A stretch of DNA of 64,000 nt from Acanthopleuribacter pedis (GCF_017377855.1 NZ_JAFREP010000009.1:28405-92404); one strand, 5' to 3'. Shown: positions 1 through 9,852, counted from the first letter of the stretch. Numbers and translations are program-made. The notes: generated by a model from the sequence alone, not told the origin.

Positions 1-175
1 AGCCACGATTCGTAGTTAAACCTTTCCGTTTAATGTAGTTACATTGGTTACCGAGTAAATGAGCGGGGACAGCCGAGTCTGTATGATACCACGGACCGCC
101 ACCTCGGCGCTTGGGCGGAATCACCCTTCCCCCATGTTCCCGGCGGATACCGCGGGGCCCGGTGGGGCCCCTGCT
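1..175. other. Intergenic edge with GC-rich hairpin
   Basis: No coding region is visible here. Downstream of the leftward antiporter gene there is a 7-bp stem, GGGGCCC (154-160) with GGGCCCC (165-171) and a GGTG loop. It lacks a clear T tract on either strand, so it may help end the antiporter transcript but is not a classic intrinsic terminator. Confidence 0.35.
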
Positions 176-2113
176 TTATGACAAAACGTAAAAAATGCAG
201 AAGGTGATCATCGTCGGCAGCAGCGCGTATTGCAACAACTTCACCGGCGAAACCCCGCCGTCGAAATAACCCTTAAGAATGGTTAAACCGGCCGGGTTGG
301 GCGCGTTGGCAATGACGGTCAAACCACCGCCGGTCACGGCACCCGCCACAACGGCGATTTTGAGTTCAGGACTGAGGTTGGGTACAAGGGTCGACAGGTA
401 GGTAATGGCCGCGTTGTCGTTGAAGGCGGTTAACACCATCGCCCCAAACATCAGCGGCAACTCGCCCAGCCTGCCCAGCACCGGTTCAATCCACCAGGCT
501 TGCACGCCGCCGTGGATGACCAGACCACCGAGAAAGAAACCCACCAGCACGGGCACCTTGAGATCAATTTGGTTTTGGTAATGTTGGGTAATCGAGGTGA
601 AGCCGAGGAAAAACAGCAGGCCGCCCATGAACAGCACCGGATAGTGCGCGGTGAAGACGGTCCAAACCATGAAGAGCACGTGGATCAGCATCATCCAGGC
701 GGGCACGTGGTCCTCGCGCGAATTCCAACCCGGGTCGATGTAACGGGGGCGCCGTTTTTTCGGCAACAAGCCGGGAATCGCTCGCCCCATTTCCGCCTCG
801 CGGATCTCGGAGAAACGCGCCTCGAAGGCCCACTCGAACAACTCAACACCACTCATTTTGATATCTTTGAAGTCCGAAAACTTTTCGTCGAAGACCTTGT
901 CGAAAATGGTCTGCGCATCGGGGCTGTTCAGGTCCACGTCACGACCCACCAAGTCTTTGATGATGGTGGAACGGATATTGCGCTTAATGTCCTCGAACTT
1001 GTCGTCCAAACGCTCACCGAAGTGCAACTGATTTTCCAAAATCTTTTCGGTCTCTTCAAACTGCGCCAGCATGCGCGCGCTCGGCATGTATTTGCCGCGA
1101 AGCTCGTCACCCAAACGCACAACCGCGTATTTCACCTGCAATTTCTGCAGGTCCTCTCGGAAGATCCGGTAATAGACGAAGTTCACCACGCCAATACAGA
1201 CCACGGCTTTCCAGCCGAAGTTGGTCAGCATGAACAACAAATCCCATTTCCAGGGACCCGCCACCATCAGCACCGGCGGCGCGGCGAAGTGGGTCAAGGT
1301 GCCACCAATAGAAACGTTGACGAAGAGCAGCGCCAAGGTTGCGTATTTAAGACTTTCCTTGGGGTTGAGTTTGTAAAATTTCTGCGACAGCAGCAGCGCG
1401 GAAATCGTCATGGCGGCCGGCTCGGTAATAAACGAACCCAAAATCGGCCCAAAGGTGAGAATCGTAAACCACCAGGCAATCAGCATGCCGCCAAACCAGT
1501 TGGCAATCCGCCACATCATCAGCTCGGACAGCTTGAGAATGGGCCGGGTACTGGAAAGGGTCATGATGGCAATGACAAACAGGGCCTCGGTAAAATTCAC
1601 CTTGTAGGAAAGGTAGTGAACCACCGTGTCCCAGTCGTAGAACGCAAAAATCGCGGTCATCAACGCCAAGGCCCAGATCCCGAAGATCGCCTCTACCTCA
1701 CCGAGAAAGTGCAGCAGGCGCGCGCCCATATGAACCGAACCGCGTTTGGCCTCGCCGCGATCAATCGCATCCTCGTGATCGTGTTCCCAACGATGGGAAA
1801 CCTCCAACAACCTTGCCGACAAAAACGTATGCACAATCGCCAAAAAGAAAATCAGCGAGGCAACCAGGTTGAAGGGTTTGTCTTTAGCGCGAAAGAGGAT
1901 GATTTCAAAAATGCCGTCGAGGTGTTTGTCGTCATAACGCTCAAGCGACGGGGGGAAATCAATATCACTCGCGTGGCCACCACCACCGCCCCCGGCCAAA
2001 ACCGGGGCGAGACAAAAAACGAGTATCAGCAAGAGCCCCGAAAACGGGCGAACCTTATTTCTAAACGAGCGAAACCCGGACATGCCGGAATGAAGAAACG
2101 AATCGATCAACAT
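176..2113 (-). CDS. Putative Na+/H+ antiporter family membrane protein
   Basis: A predicted 645-residue polytopic inner-membrane protein. An N-terminal hydrophobic segment is followed by a Gly-rich stretch, then many hydrophobic helices in two blocks (roughly residues 70-340 and 460-645). A charged cytoplasmic-looking linker between them is rich in Lys, Glu and Asp. The C-terminal half carries conserved-looking polar membrane motifs such as TAFNDNAAITYL and VIANAPNPAG, typical of ion-transporter-superfamily antiporters. The sequence fits the putative Na+/H+ antiporter family (Pfam Na_H_antiport_3-like), which would exchange Na+ for H+. The start at 2113 is preferred over a longer open frame because AAAGG lies just upstream and the protein then begins directly before its hydrophobic leader. 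The ion specificity is inferred from family only. Confidence 0.72.
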   Translation of the reverse strand: MLIDSFLHSGMSGFRSFRNKVRPFSGLLLILVFCLAPVLAGGGGGGHASDIDFPPSLERYDDKHLDGIFEIILFRAKDKPFNLVASLIFFLAIVHTFLSARLLEVSHRWEHDHEDAIDRGEAKRGSVHMGARLLHFLGEVEAIFGIWALALMTAIFAFYDWDTVVHYLSYKVNFTEALFVIAIMTLSSTRPILKLSELMMWRIANWFGGMLIAWWFTILTFGPILGSFITEPAAMTISALLLSQKFYKLNPKESLKYATLALLFVNVSIGGTLTHFAAPPVLMVAGPWKWDLLFMLTNFGWKAVVCIGVVNFVYYRIFREDLQKLQVKYAVVRLGDELRGKYMPSARMLAQFEETEKILENQLHFGERLDDKFEDIKRNIRSTIIKDLVGRDVDLNSPDAQTIFDKVFDEKFSDFKDIKMSGVELFEWAFEARFSEIREAEMGRAIPGLLPKKRRPRYIDPGWNSREDHVPAWMMLIHVLFMVWTVFTAHYPVLFMGGLLFFLGFTSITQHYQNQIDLKVPVLVGFFLGGLVIHGGVQAWWIEPVLGRLGELPLMFGAMVLTAFNDNAAITYLSTLVPNLSPELKIAVVAGAVTGGGLTVIANAPNPAGLTILKGYFDGGVSPVKLLQYALLPTMITFCIFYVLS

Positions 2114-2959
2114 GCAATAGCCTTTAACTAAAAGAACTCGAACCCACAAGAAGAACCAAAGCGAAAAGGCGCAAAAGAAGAATCGAATCGACGACGACCC
2201 TGGCCGTCTTATCGGTAAACTTTCCCGTACCATAACTGGTTCGGGGCGAGCTTTCAATAGTCGGCGTGCGCAAAAAGCGACCACCACGGTTGCGCCTAAA
2301 GGACTCAGTTTAACGGCCGGCTTATGCCGCCTCTCAAATCTAACACACCTTTTACCAAGCATTTACCCGGTATCTGCACCCGCCTACATAATAAAAAGAA
2401 GATCGGGAGCGGCGGGCAACCCAAGCGGCCCACCTCAAATTCTCACCAAACCCTCACCAAGTTTTCTCCGAGCCCCCTTTACATCCAGGACAAACCCTCG
2501 CATTCGGCAACCCTTATCCTCCGCGCCCCCCCTTCCCTTCCATTGATTGACACGCCCCCGCGGCTGCGCTACGATCTAGCCTGCATTTCGCATCTGCAAC
2601 CGTCAAAAAGCGTAAACCGCTTGATATTACAGTGCTTGCGTCATTAACCGTCTGCCGCCTGGCTCGGTGCATCGCAATTACTCAAGCGGCTACCACGGGG
2701 GGCCGGCGCACTGGGACGCTTGCGAAAGCTCCGTTCGGCCGAAAACCGGCCCCGCACAGACCAACGAAACGCAACGGATCATGGGGCGTCGGGTCACCCC
2801 GACATAAGGATCCGTGTTTTACCTATTGTCCTTCCTGAGAGCCGCTTCCAACCTGCCGCAATCCTTCAAAAACAGGGCGTCGCGCGGATGGTGCATCTCA
2901 CGGGGGGCCGCTGCAAAACGGGGCGGCGATTTTATTTGATGGATTTGGAGGAGGACGGC
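2114..2959. other. Long intergenic/leader region upstream of SNF transporter
   Basis: About 850 bases lie between the divergent antiporter and symporter genes. Open frames here look like chance frames. The region contains a good sigma70-type promoter (2547-2575), which would give the symporter gene an untranslated leader of about 380 bases. I looked for glycine riboswitch-like features in the leader and did not find them. A small hairpin (GTCGGG/CCCGAC near 2788-2804) is present. Confidence 0.4.
2547..2575 (+). promoter_or_regulatory. Predicted sigma70 promoter for SNF transporter gene
   Basis: A perfect -35 TTGACA (2547-2552) is followed after exactly 17 bases by TACGAT (2570-2575), a 5/6 match to the -10 consensus. 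It points toward the sodium symporter gene that begins at 2960. Confidence 0.6.
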
Positions 2960-4405
2960 TTGTCCAATCAGCGCGATCAATGGAGCAGTTCCCTAGGATT
3001 TGTGCTCGCCGCCGCCGGTTCCGCCGTGGGACTCGGCAATTTATGGAAATTTCCCTACATCACTTGGGACAACCAAGGCGGGGGTTTCGTTCTTGTTTAT
3101 TTAGCTTGCATTCTTCTGGTCGGCATGCCGGTCATGATGGCCGAAATTGTCATCGGCCGTTTTACTCAAGAAAGCCCGGTACCGGCTTTTGAAAAGGCGG
3201 CCAAATCGCTGCCACTTGAAAAATTTTGGCCGATTGTCGGCTGGCTGGGCGTCATCTCCGGCCTGGTGATTCTCTCCTTTTACGCCGTTGTCGCGGGTTG
3301 GTCGATCAGCTCGTTTTACTATTGCCTCAAATGGACCTTCAGCGGCTATAGCCCGGACGATTTGAAGTTCGGTGACTTCGTCGGCAACGGGCCGCTGCAA
3401 CTGGGCCTCACTCTGGCCTTCAGTACGATTACCGCGTTTATCGTCACCCGCGGCATCGCGGGCGGCATCGAAAAAGCCACCAAGGTGTTGATGCCGGTGC
3501 TGCTGTCGATCCTGGTGTTGTTGACCCTGAACAGCTTTACCCTGGACGGCGCGGGCAAAGCCATCGCCTTTATCTTCACGCCCAGCCCCATGAAACACGC
3601 GGAACAGGGCATTCTCGAAGCCCTCGGCCACGCCTTTTTCACCCTCTCCCTCGGCATGGGCGCGATGATCACCTACGGCTCCTACATGGGCAAAAAAGAG
3701 TCCATTGTCAAAGCCTCCGTCGCCATTGTCCTGCTCGACACCGTGATCGCTTTGATGGCCAGCTTCATCATGTTCACCATCCTGTTTAGCTTCCCTTCCG
3801 TGATTGAAAACATGGGCAAAAGTACCGCGGGCATGCTGTTTGTCACCCTGCCGGCCATGTTCTACACGGAAATGCCGTTTGGCAACATCATCGCACCGAT
3901 CTTTTACATCTTGGTCGGTTTCGCGGCGCTGTCCTCAACCATCTCCCTGCTGGAAGTGGTCGTCTCCCTGTTCATCGACAAGATGAAATGGAGCCGCCTC
4001 AAGGCGACGGGTACCGCCGCGGGCACCATTTTCTTGTTCAGCATTTTGTGCGCCCTTTCCAACGGCGGCAGCGAATGGCTGACCAACTTCAAGTTGTTCG
4101 GCCAAGCAGATAGCGGTTTCTTCTACACCCTCAACAAAATGTTCTTCGCGGACAAAGCCGGTTTCATGAACGCCTTCGACCACCTCTCGGCCAACTGGCT
4201 GCTGCCGGTCGGCGGGTTCTTCATCACCTTGTTCGTGGGCTGGGTGTTCCCCGCCAAGTCAACGGCAGCCGAGTTGGGCATGCTGGACGCGTCCGGCAAC
4301 CCGACCAACGCCTTCAAAGCCATTCAATTCAGCTTGCGTTTCATCGCACCGCTGGCGATTGGCTACATCATCCTGAAAATCTTCTTAGGCGCCGACTTTA
4401 CCTAA
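2960..4405 (+). CDS. Sodium-dependent transporter, SNF (neurotransmitter:sodium symporter) family
   Basis: A 481-residue member of the neurotransmitter:sodium symporter family, the LeuT-fold importers that couple Na+ entry to uptake of amino acids or similar solutes. The diagnostic N-terminus, WSSSLGFVLAAAGSAVGLGNLW, is split here as WSSSLGFVLAAAG plus SAVGLGNLWKFPY; it forms TM1 and part of the Na+ and substrate sites. Roughly 11-12 hydrophobic helices follow. I place the start at a TTG (2960) because GGAGGAGG (2947-2954) lies 5 bases before it and the resulting protein starts SNQRDQW, as relatives do. An ATG at 2939 is in frame but has no good ribosome site. The gene stands alone between its own promoter and a terminator hairpin. 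The substrate cannot be read from the sequence. Confidence 0.9.
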   Translation: MSNQRDQWSSSLGFVLAAAGSAVGLGNLWKFPYITWDNQGGGFVLVYLACILLVGMPVMMAEIVIGRFTQESPVPAFEKAAKSLPLEKFWPIVGWLGVISGLVILSFYAVVAGWSISSFYYCLKWTFSGYSPDDLKFGDFVGNGPLQLGLTLAFSTITAFIVTRGIAGGIEKATKVLMPVLLSILVLLTLNSFTLDGAGKAIAFIFTPSPMKHAEQGILEALGHAFFTLSLGMGAMITYGSYMGKKESIVKASVAIVLLDTVIALMASFIMFTILFSFPSVIENMGKSTAGMLFVTLPAMFYTEMPFGNIIAPIFYILVGFAALSSTISLLEVVVSLFIDKMKWSRLKATGTAAGTIFLFSILCALSNGGSEWLTNFKLFGQADSGFFYTLNKMFFADKAGFMNAFDHLSANWLLPVGGFFITLFVGWVFPAKSTAAELGMLDASGNPTNAFKAIQFSLRFIAPLAIGYIILKIFLGADFT

Positions 4406-4419
4406 GCACAAAGGGCGCG

Positions 4420-4466
4420 GACGGTGACCCGCAAGGGTTGCCGTCTTTGGGATGAACCCCTTTTTG
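4420..4466 (+). terminator. Terminator-like hairpins after SNF transporter
   Basis: An 11-bp stem with two G-T wobbles (4420-4430 with 4435-4445) is closed by a GCAA loop and followed by TTT. A second weak GGG/CCC hairpin leads into TTTTT at about 4462-4466. Confidence 0.55.
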
Positions 4467-4655
4467 CGGTAAGACCTAAGAAGCGCTGACGCGGTGGTTT
4501 TGACTAAACTTCTGGGCTACAACGGCCTGTGAAAATGCTCAGGGACGGCGGGTGCGCGTCGTGCGCGACCCCGGTCCGCTTTTCCCAAGCCATTTCGCGC
4601 CAGATCTTTAGCCAAACCCCCTCGCGCTTATCGCGCCTCTTAGGTATGATGCTGC

Positions 4656-5555
4656 ATGGTGACGGAGACAGACGCCTCCCCACCCCCAAGGTCGCATGCC
4701 CGCATACCAAACGAGGCCGCGGCAGAGGTTGGTTCTTTGCTACACGACACGTCGATTCCGGTTCGTTTCAGTATTATTGATTATTTAAACGCGTTGCCGT
4801 TAAACATGGCTTTTAAAGACGGTATTTTTGGGGACGAGGTCAACCTTCATTTTGATTTCCCCTCTCAATGTGCCGACAACTTGGCCTCGAACCGTTGCGA
4901 TGTCGGTTTGATCAGCAGCATCGAATACCAGCGTATTCCTCACTTACTGGTCGCACCACACATTTGCATCGCCTCACGCCGCGAGGTGCGCAGTGTGCTG
5001 ATTTTGACCAAAAAACCCCTGGCCGAGGTACACACCTTGGCCTTGGACCGTTTTTCGCGCTCCTCCGCCGCCCTGGTCCAGGTCATTTTCCACCTGCGCT
5101 TCGGTCGCCAACCTCGCTTTTTGACCATGTCGCCGCGACCGGAGGCCATGCTGGCGGAAGCCGACGCCGCGCTCATTATCGGCGACGCCGCCCTGCGCCC
5201 CTTGCCCGAGGATGTGGCCAAAATCGATCTCGCGGCGGAATGGTTCCAACGCACCGGTTTGCCCTTTGTCTTCGCCTTCTGGACCATGCGCCCCAATCTG
5301 CCCACGGATAAAATCAGCGCCATGTTGCTCAAAGCCAAAAACTACGGCCTGCCGCAAATCGAGCAGCGCATGCCCGAAATTCGCGCACGTTGGGATTTCC
5401 CGGCCGAAGAAATCCAACATTATTTCCGCCACAACATTCACTATGACCTGGGCGATGAGGAACGCGAAAGCCTGCAACGCTTCTACCGCTACGCGGAGGA
5501 AGTGGGTTTGATCAAACACCCCCGCCCCCTGCGTTGGGCCGACGAAGGCCGTTAA
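4656..5555 (+). CDS. mqnA: Chorismate dehydratase MqnA (futalosine menaquinone pathway)
   Basis: A 299-residue MqnA-type protein with a periplasmic-binding-protein-like fold. Chorismate dehydratase removes water from chorismate to give 3-[(1-carboxyvinyl)oxy]benzoate, the first step of the futalosine route to menaquinone. The signature is visible early: SIIDYLNALPL (equivalent to the family's SYLNTxPL), then CDVGLISSIEYQR, where the family has DVGLIPSIEY. Later segments such as LALDRFSRSSAALVQVIF and DAALIIGDAAL fit the second lobe. About 35 N-terminal residues precede the conserved start and have low complexity, and no strong ribosome site precedes the ATG, so the true start could be slightly downstream. 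No other mqn gene is present in the window. Confidence 0.85.
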   Translation: MVTETDASPPPRSHARIPNEAAAEVGSLLHDTSIPVRFSIIDYLNALPLNMAFKDGIFGDEVNLHFDFPSQCADNLASNRCDVGLISSIEYQRIPHLLVAPHICIASRREVRSVLILTKKPLAEVHTLALDRFSRSSAALVQVIFHLRFGRQPRFLTMSPRPEAMLAEADAALIIGDAALRPLPEDVAKIDLAAEWFQRTGLPFVFAFWTMRPNLPTDKISAMLLKAKNYGLPQIEQRMPEIRARWDFPAEEIQHYFRHNIHYDLGDEERESLQRFYRYAEEVGLIKHPRPLRWADEGR

Positions 5556-5707
5556 TCCGCCGCGGCCTCGGGCGTTTGTCCCCAGCATTCAGAGAAAACC
5601 CGGTGCTTCACGAGCCCGCATTTCCCACAAGGATCCTTAGCAAGAAGCTGAGCGCCGTGTGATTACGAAGATGACGACCGAGAGACGGCCTAGACGTGCA
5701 CCATAGA

Positions 5708-5744
5708 AAAAGCCGCGACTCCTTTTATAGGCATCGCGGCTTTT
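5708..5744. terminator. Bidirectional terminator between mqnA and htpX
   Basis: An 11-bp perfect stem, AAAGCCGCGA-type arms at 5708-5718 and 5734-5744, is flanked by A tracts on the left and T tracts on the right. It can therefore terminate both the rightward mqnA and the leftward htpX transcripts. Confidence 0.8.
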
Positions 5745-5777
5745 GGTGGTTCTACGCCCCCCGAAAGGGACATGGGA

Positions 5778-6632
5778 TTACATCGCGTTGAGGCGTTCGA
5801 TGCGGTCTTCCAAGGTTGGGTGGGTCGCCCACAGAGAAACGCGCTTCGGGCTGCTGATGCGCTGCAGCGCCATGGCACCGGAGACACGGTCGGCCGCGGT
5901 CACATTGCGCAAAGCATCCAAGGCCTGGGCCATGGAACGCGGGCTCGTCAACCGTGCCGCGCCGGCATCCGCGCGGTATTCACGCTGACGACTGAACCAG
6001 GAAATGGGGATGTAGGCCAGCATCATAAAAACGTTCTCCAGTACAAACACCACGATGATGTAGCCGAAGAACCCCAAACCACCGCCCTCATCGTCACTCA
6101 GGAAGGTATCGATGGCCATCGCCACCATCCGCGCGAAAAACATCACGAAGGCGTTGGCGACACCGGTCAACAAGGCCATGGTGACCATGTCGCCGTTGGC
6201 GACGTGGGAAACCTCGTGGGCGGCAACCGCCTCCACTTCCCGTTCATTCATTTGGTCCAAAAGACCGGTTGAAAAAGCGACCAGTGAACTGTTTTTGGAG
6301 GGGCCGGTCGCAAAGGCGTTGGGTTCCGGGGATTCGTAAATACCGACCTCGGGTACCGCGATGCCGGCCTCGCGCGCCAATGTTGCAACCATCCGTTGGA
6401 GTGGCTCTCCCTCGGGCAAAATGTGAATGCCCATGGTACGTTTGGCGACCCAGCGGCTAATGAACAAGGAGATCATGGCGCCGCTCATCCCAAAAATACC
6501 GCAGAAAATGGCGATACCCGTGGTGCCGCGCACCTGGATACCGAGCATGGGGAGCACGATGTTCATGATCACCCCGACAGTGACCACGACGAGCAAGTTG
6601 GTTAGAAGAAACAAGCCGATGCGCTTGAACAT
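5778..6632 (-). CDS. htpX: Membrane zinc metalloprotease HtpX (M48 family)
   Basis: A 284-residue inner-membrane protease of peptidase family M48, which in other bacteria degrades misfolded membrane proteins. Two N-terminal hydrophobic helices (about residues 6-28 and 38-58) are followed by the catalytic HEVSH motif (H139, E140, H143) and the third zinc ligand E218 in REYRADAGAARL. Two more membrane segments lie between (about 150-175 and 190-212). The HPTLEDRIERL C-terminus is also family-typical. The start at 6632 is chosen because GGAGGA sits 8-10 bases upstream and the protein then begins MFKRIGLFLLTN like other HtpX proteins. It is convergent with mqnA and transcribed alone. In other organisms htpX is stress-induced; no clear heat-shock promoter could be assigned here. 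Confidence 0.92.
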   Translation of the reverse strand: MFKRIGLFLLTNLLVVVTVGVIMNIVLPMLGIQVRGTTGIAIFCGIFGMSGAMISLFISRWVAKRTMGIHILPEGEPLQRMVATLAREAGIAVPEVGIYESPEPNAFATGPSKNSSLVAFSTGLLDQMNEREVEAVAAHEVSHVANGDMVTMALLTGVANAFVMFFARMVAMAIDTFLSDDEGGGLGFFGYIIVVFVLENVFMMLAYIPISWFSRQREYRADAGAARLTSPRSMAQALDALRNVTAADRVSGAMALQRISSPKRVSLWATHPTLEDRIERLNAM

Positions 6633-7373
6633 AATGGTTTTTTCCTCCGAAAGCTTTTGCAAACAGGTGTTTTAGATGGTTATGAAACAAAGGGCCGGGG
6701 TGTCGGCGCCAAGTGATGCAACGCCGAACGACAACAGGATGATCACCCCTCGACCGTTCCCAAGAAGGGCGCGTGTTCCTTTTCGAGAGGGCCATTCATT
6801 TAATGAGGCTATACTGATTCAGACCCTGATAGGTTTCAAGTAGAACCGTACGGTTGAATGTAAAATTAAAAGTAAGAAACCCCGCCGGCCCACCACCGCA
6901 TGCTGCTCAGTTTTGAGCTAACCCTTTATATTTAATTGAATTAAATCCGATCAGTCATCCCTTAAGCACGTCTGATCGGCGCGTAAAGAAACCCCTGATC
7001 ACGAAGGGTTCGTCGTTCTTTGGGTATTCCTGGACAAACAAAGGGCCTACCGAGACACGCTTTCCGACAAAACGCCTTCCGCCACAACACGGCGGCGCGG
7101 GGCGGCGTTATTGAGCACCCCGAAGGATTCAAACCAAAAGATTTTTTGAAAAAACCGGTCGATGAATACCGGGGATTTTTCATCCAAACGGACCCATGAC
7201 CTGACTGGCGTATCGCGCCCCTTGGCATTGAAGCATCCTGTCCGGTAGAAGAAGCCGCTTGGTTAAGCGGGCGGAATTCGCTACATTTTTCTAGACACCC
7301 GCAACCTCCGCGTCGCAACCTTTGCCGGCGGCGTGGTGGGACGACCACAGCCACAAGGAACACCAGCTCAATC
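6633..7373. other. Intergenic region between htpX and kinase gene
   Basis: About 740 bases hold the divergent control regions of htpX and the Ser/Thr kinase gene. A leftward 137-codon frame (6962-7375) has composition and arginine content typical of chance frames and is not annotated. One AT-rich palindrome, TTTAAT-TGA-ATTAAA (6931-6945), could be an operator. No RNA gene is visible. Confidence 0.35.
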
Positions 7374-9773
7374 ATGACCGAAGTGCCGCCAGATCATCCA
7401 AAGGAGACGCCGGAGCCCGCCCCCCTACCCGCACAGATCGGCCCCTACCGGCCGACAGCCAAACTGGGAGAAGGCGCCGTGGGTGTGGTTTACGCCGCCG
7501 AACAAAACGAACCCGTCCAGCGTCGGGTCGCCGTAAAAGTCATCAAAGGCGGCATGGATTCCCATCGCGTGCTGCATCGCTTCCGCCAAGAACAACAGTT
7601 GCTGGCGGGCCTCAACCATCCCTACATTGCGCGAATTTACGACAGCGGGGTCACCGACACGGACACGCCTTTTTTTGCGATGGAATGGATTGACGGCAGT
7701 CACCTCACTCATTTTTGCAACGGCAATCGCCTCTCTATCCGTGATCGGCTTGCGCTGTTCGGCAAAGTTGCCGAGGCCGTCGCCTACGCGCACCAGCGCG
7801 GCATCATTCATCGCGATCTCAAACCCGCCAACATCTTGGTGACCGAAACCGGCAGCGAGGTTATCCCCAAAATTATCGATTTTGGGATGGCCAAGGCGGT
7901 GAGCAATACCGGGGAAACACCGAACCCGCAACAAACCCGGCTCGGCGCCGTGGTCGGCACCCCGGCCTACATGAGCCCGGAACAGCGCGCGGGCCGGGAT
8001 ACCGACACACGGGGCGATCTCTACGCGCTGGGCATCATTTTGTACGAGCTGATGCTGGGCGACCTGCCCGACGCGACCAAAACAGCCTCGATCCTTTCCA
8101 ACGAAGCCTTCGACCAGGATGCCCAAACCGGATGCGCGCCCTCGATCACGCGTCACTTCTCCCGGCTTGAAAAAAAAGAACAACAAGCGGCGGCCGAACA
8201 GCGCAACACCACGGCCGCGGCGATGCGCCGTGCTTTGGCCGGCGATCTTGACGCGCTGATTCGCAAAGCCATGGCGCCCGACCGTGAGCTGCGCTACCAA
8301 AGTGTCGGCTTGTTACGCGACGATGTGCGGCGGCGGGAACGCGGAGAACCCATCCACATTGATTACGGCACACCGCTCCAGCAAGGCCTCCGCCTCGTGC
8401 ACCGATTTCGGGTGCCCATCGCGGTGGTGTCCGTGGTGGTTGCCGCCCTGGTAACCGGCACCTTCTTTTCGGTTCAAGGTATGAAGCGGGCCGAGGCCGG
8501 CCACCGCCAAGCGGTCGCCGCCGCCGACCACGCGCGCACCATCCAAAACCACCTCAGCCGCTTCTTACAATCAGCCGAGGCCGACGATCCCGACGCCACC
8601 CTACTTACCCTGCTGACCCGGTACAGCGACCAACTGACCCCGCAAGCCGAACCCGACCCCTTCATTCGCGCCATGCTCCACCACACCGTTGCCAACACCT
8701 TTTTTAACCTCGGCGCCAATGATCGCGCGGCATTTCACGCGCAAACCGCGCTTGATCTGCGCGCGCAACACCTTCACCCCAACCATCGCGACCACCTCGA
8801 AAGCCGGCGCGTGCTGGGCGCCATTTATCGCGAACAGGGCAAGGCCAAAGAAGCAGCGGCCATTCACCGAGAGGTCGCTTCAGCCTATGAAACCCACCAC
8901 GGACCGGAAGATCCCGATACCCTCAGAGCACTTTCCGACTTAGCCTTGGACCTGCGCGATCTTGACGGCGCCGCGGAGGCGGCCGAAATCATTCATCGCG
9001 TTTTTGAAACCCGCAAACGGGTTTTGGGCAAAGATCACCCCGCCACCCTTTCCGCGATGAATAGCGTCGCCCTGGGTTTGGCCGAAAACGGGGAAATCGA
9101 CCAAGCCAAGGCCATGCTCAACCACATCATTGACCTGCGCTTGGCCAAATACGGCCCTGATCACGCCCGCACCTTGCTCGCCCGCTACAACCTGGGCCGC
9201 ACCCTTTTGGACGAAAAACGGCTCGAGGAAGCGCTCCCGATCCTTGAAGAAGTCCATCGCGCCCAGGAACGGGTGATTGAAAAAACCCACATCCGCACCC
9301 TGCGCAGCGCCAACGCCTTGGGCGCCGCCTACCTGATGCTCAATCGCCTCGACGATGCGGAACCCATTTACCTCGAATACTTGCCGCTCGCGCGACGCCA
9401 TTACGGTCCCGAGAACCAGGTTACCCTCGAACTGACCACCAACCACCTCGGCCTCCACTTCAAAAAAGGCCGATTCGATCAAGGCGCGATCCTGGCCGGA
9501 ACCAACTGGTCCTCGCTGAAAAGCGTGTTGGGCGAAACCCACCCCACCACCTTACGCGCACTCAGCAACTACATTTCGTTCCTCTACCGCGGCGGACAAT
9601 TTGGTAACGCGAGTGCGGTCCTCACCAAAGAACTGCCCGTCGTCGCGGAAAAACTCGGCGACCATCATGCCGTCACCCAACGCTTCGCGCGAATCCTCAA
9701 AAAAAGCTTGGACCGCGCGGGCCGTAAAACCGAGGCTGAATCCGTAAAACAACGCTACAGACTGAAAATCTGA
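7374..9773 (+). CDS. Serine/threonine protein kinase with C-terminal kinesin-light-chain-type TPRs
   Basis: A 799-residue Hanks-type kinase fused to TPR repeats. The kinase (about residues 24-330) shows the Gly-rich loop LGEGAVGVVYAA, catalytic K55 in VAVKVIK, HRDLKPAN (H146-R147-D148) and DFG (D169-F170-G171). All residues needed for phosphotransfer seem present. A single hydrophobic segment (about 345-368) predicts membrane anchoring with the kinase in the cytoplasm and the TPR region (about 400-799) outside. The TPRs are the 42-residue type seen in kinesin light chains (LGRTLLDEKRLEEALPILEEV and similar). The protein probably senses or binds a partner through its TPRs and signals by phosphorylation. 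Monocistronic, with a strong terminator after it. Targets are unknown. Confidence 0.9.
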   Translation: MTEVPPDHPKETPEPAPLPAQIGPYRPTAKLGEGAVGVVYAAEQNEPVQRRVAVKVIKGGMDSHRVLHRFRQEQQLLAGLNHPYIARIYDSGVTDTDTPFFAMEWIDGSHLTHFCNGNRLSIRDRLALFGKVAEAVAYAHQRGIIHRDLKPANILVTETGSEVIPKIIDFGMAKAVSNTGETPNPQQTRLGAVVGTPAYMSPEQRAGRDTDTRGDLYALGIILYELMLGDLPDATKTASILSNEAFDQDAQTGCAPSITRHFSRLEKKEQQAAAEQRNTTAAAMRRALAGDLDALIRKAMAPDRELRYQSVGLLRDDVRRRERGEPIHIDYGTPLQQGLRLVHRFRVPIAVVSVVVAALVTGTFFSVQGMKRAEAGHRQAVAAADHARTIQNHLSRFLQSAEADDPDATLLTLLTRYSDQLTPQAEPDPFIRAMLHHTVANTFFNLGANDRAAFHAQTALDLRAQHLHPNHRDHLESRRVLGAIYREQGKAKEAAAIHREVASAYETHHGPEDPDTLRALSDLALDLRDLDGAAEAAEIIHRVFETRKRVLGKDHPATLSAMNSVALGLAENGEIDQAKAMLNHIIDLRLAKYGPDHARTLLARYNLGRTLLDEKRLEEALPILEEVHRAQERVIEKTHIRTLRSANALGAAYLMLNRLDDAEPIYLEYLPLARRHYGPENQVTLELTTNHLGLHFKKGRFDQGAILAGTNWSSLKSVLGETHPTTLRALSNYISFLYRGGQFGNASAVLTKELPVVAEKLGDHHAVTQRFARILKKSLDRAGRKTEAESVKQRYRLKI

Positions 9774-9803
9774 ACCATTTAACCGGCTCAGACAGAAATG
9801 AAG

Positions 9804-9835
9804 AAAGGCGGCCGGTCGTGACCCGCCGCCTTTTT
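9804..9835. terminator. Intrinsic terminator after kinase gene
   Basis: A 9-bp stem (9804-9812 with 9825-9833) of GC-rich arms is followed by a run of five T on the plus strand and preceded by three A. It lies between convergent genes and may serve both directions. Confidence 0.75.
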
Positions 9836-9852
9836 CCAAACAACTTTAAGCG

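Noticed and set aside
500..2131. 543-codon rightward open frame opposite the antiporter gene
   Set aside because: It is the antisense shadow of a clear membrane-protein gene; its product is rich in His, Gln and Arg and resembles nothing.
2582..2959. Glycine-type riboswitch before the sodium symporter gene
   Set aside because: The long leader is suggestive, but the conserved core and tandem aptamer pattern were not found.
6790..6845. Heat-shock (sigma32) promoter for htpX
   Set aside because: CTTGAAA is present on the htpX strand, but no CCCCAT-type -10 occurs at the right distance.
6962..7375. 137-codon leftward frame before the kinase gene
   Set aside because: Arg/Cys-rich chance composition and no ribosome site; it overlaps the kinase gene's upstream region.
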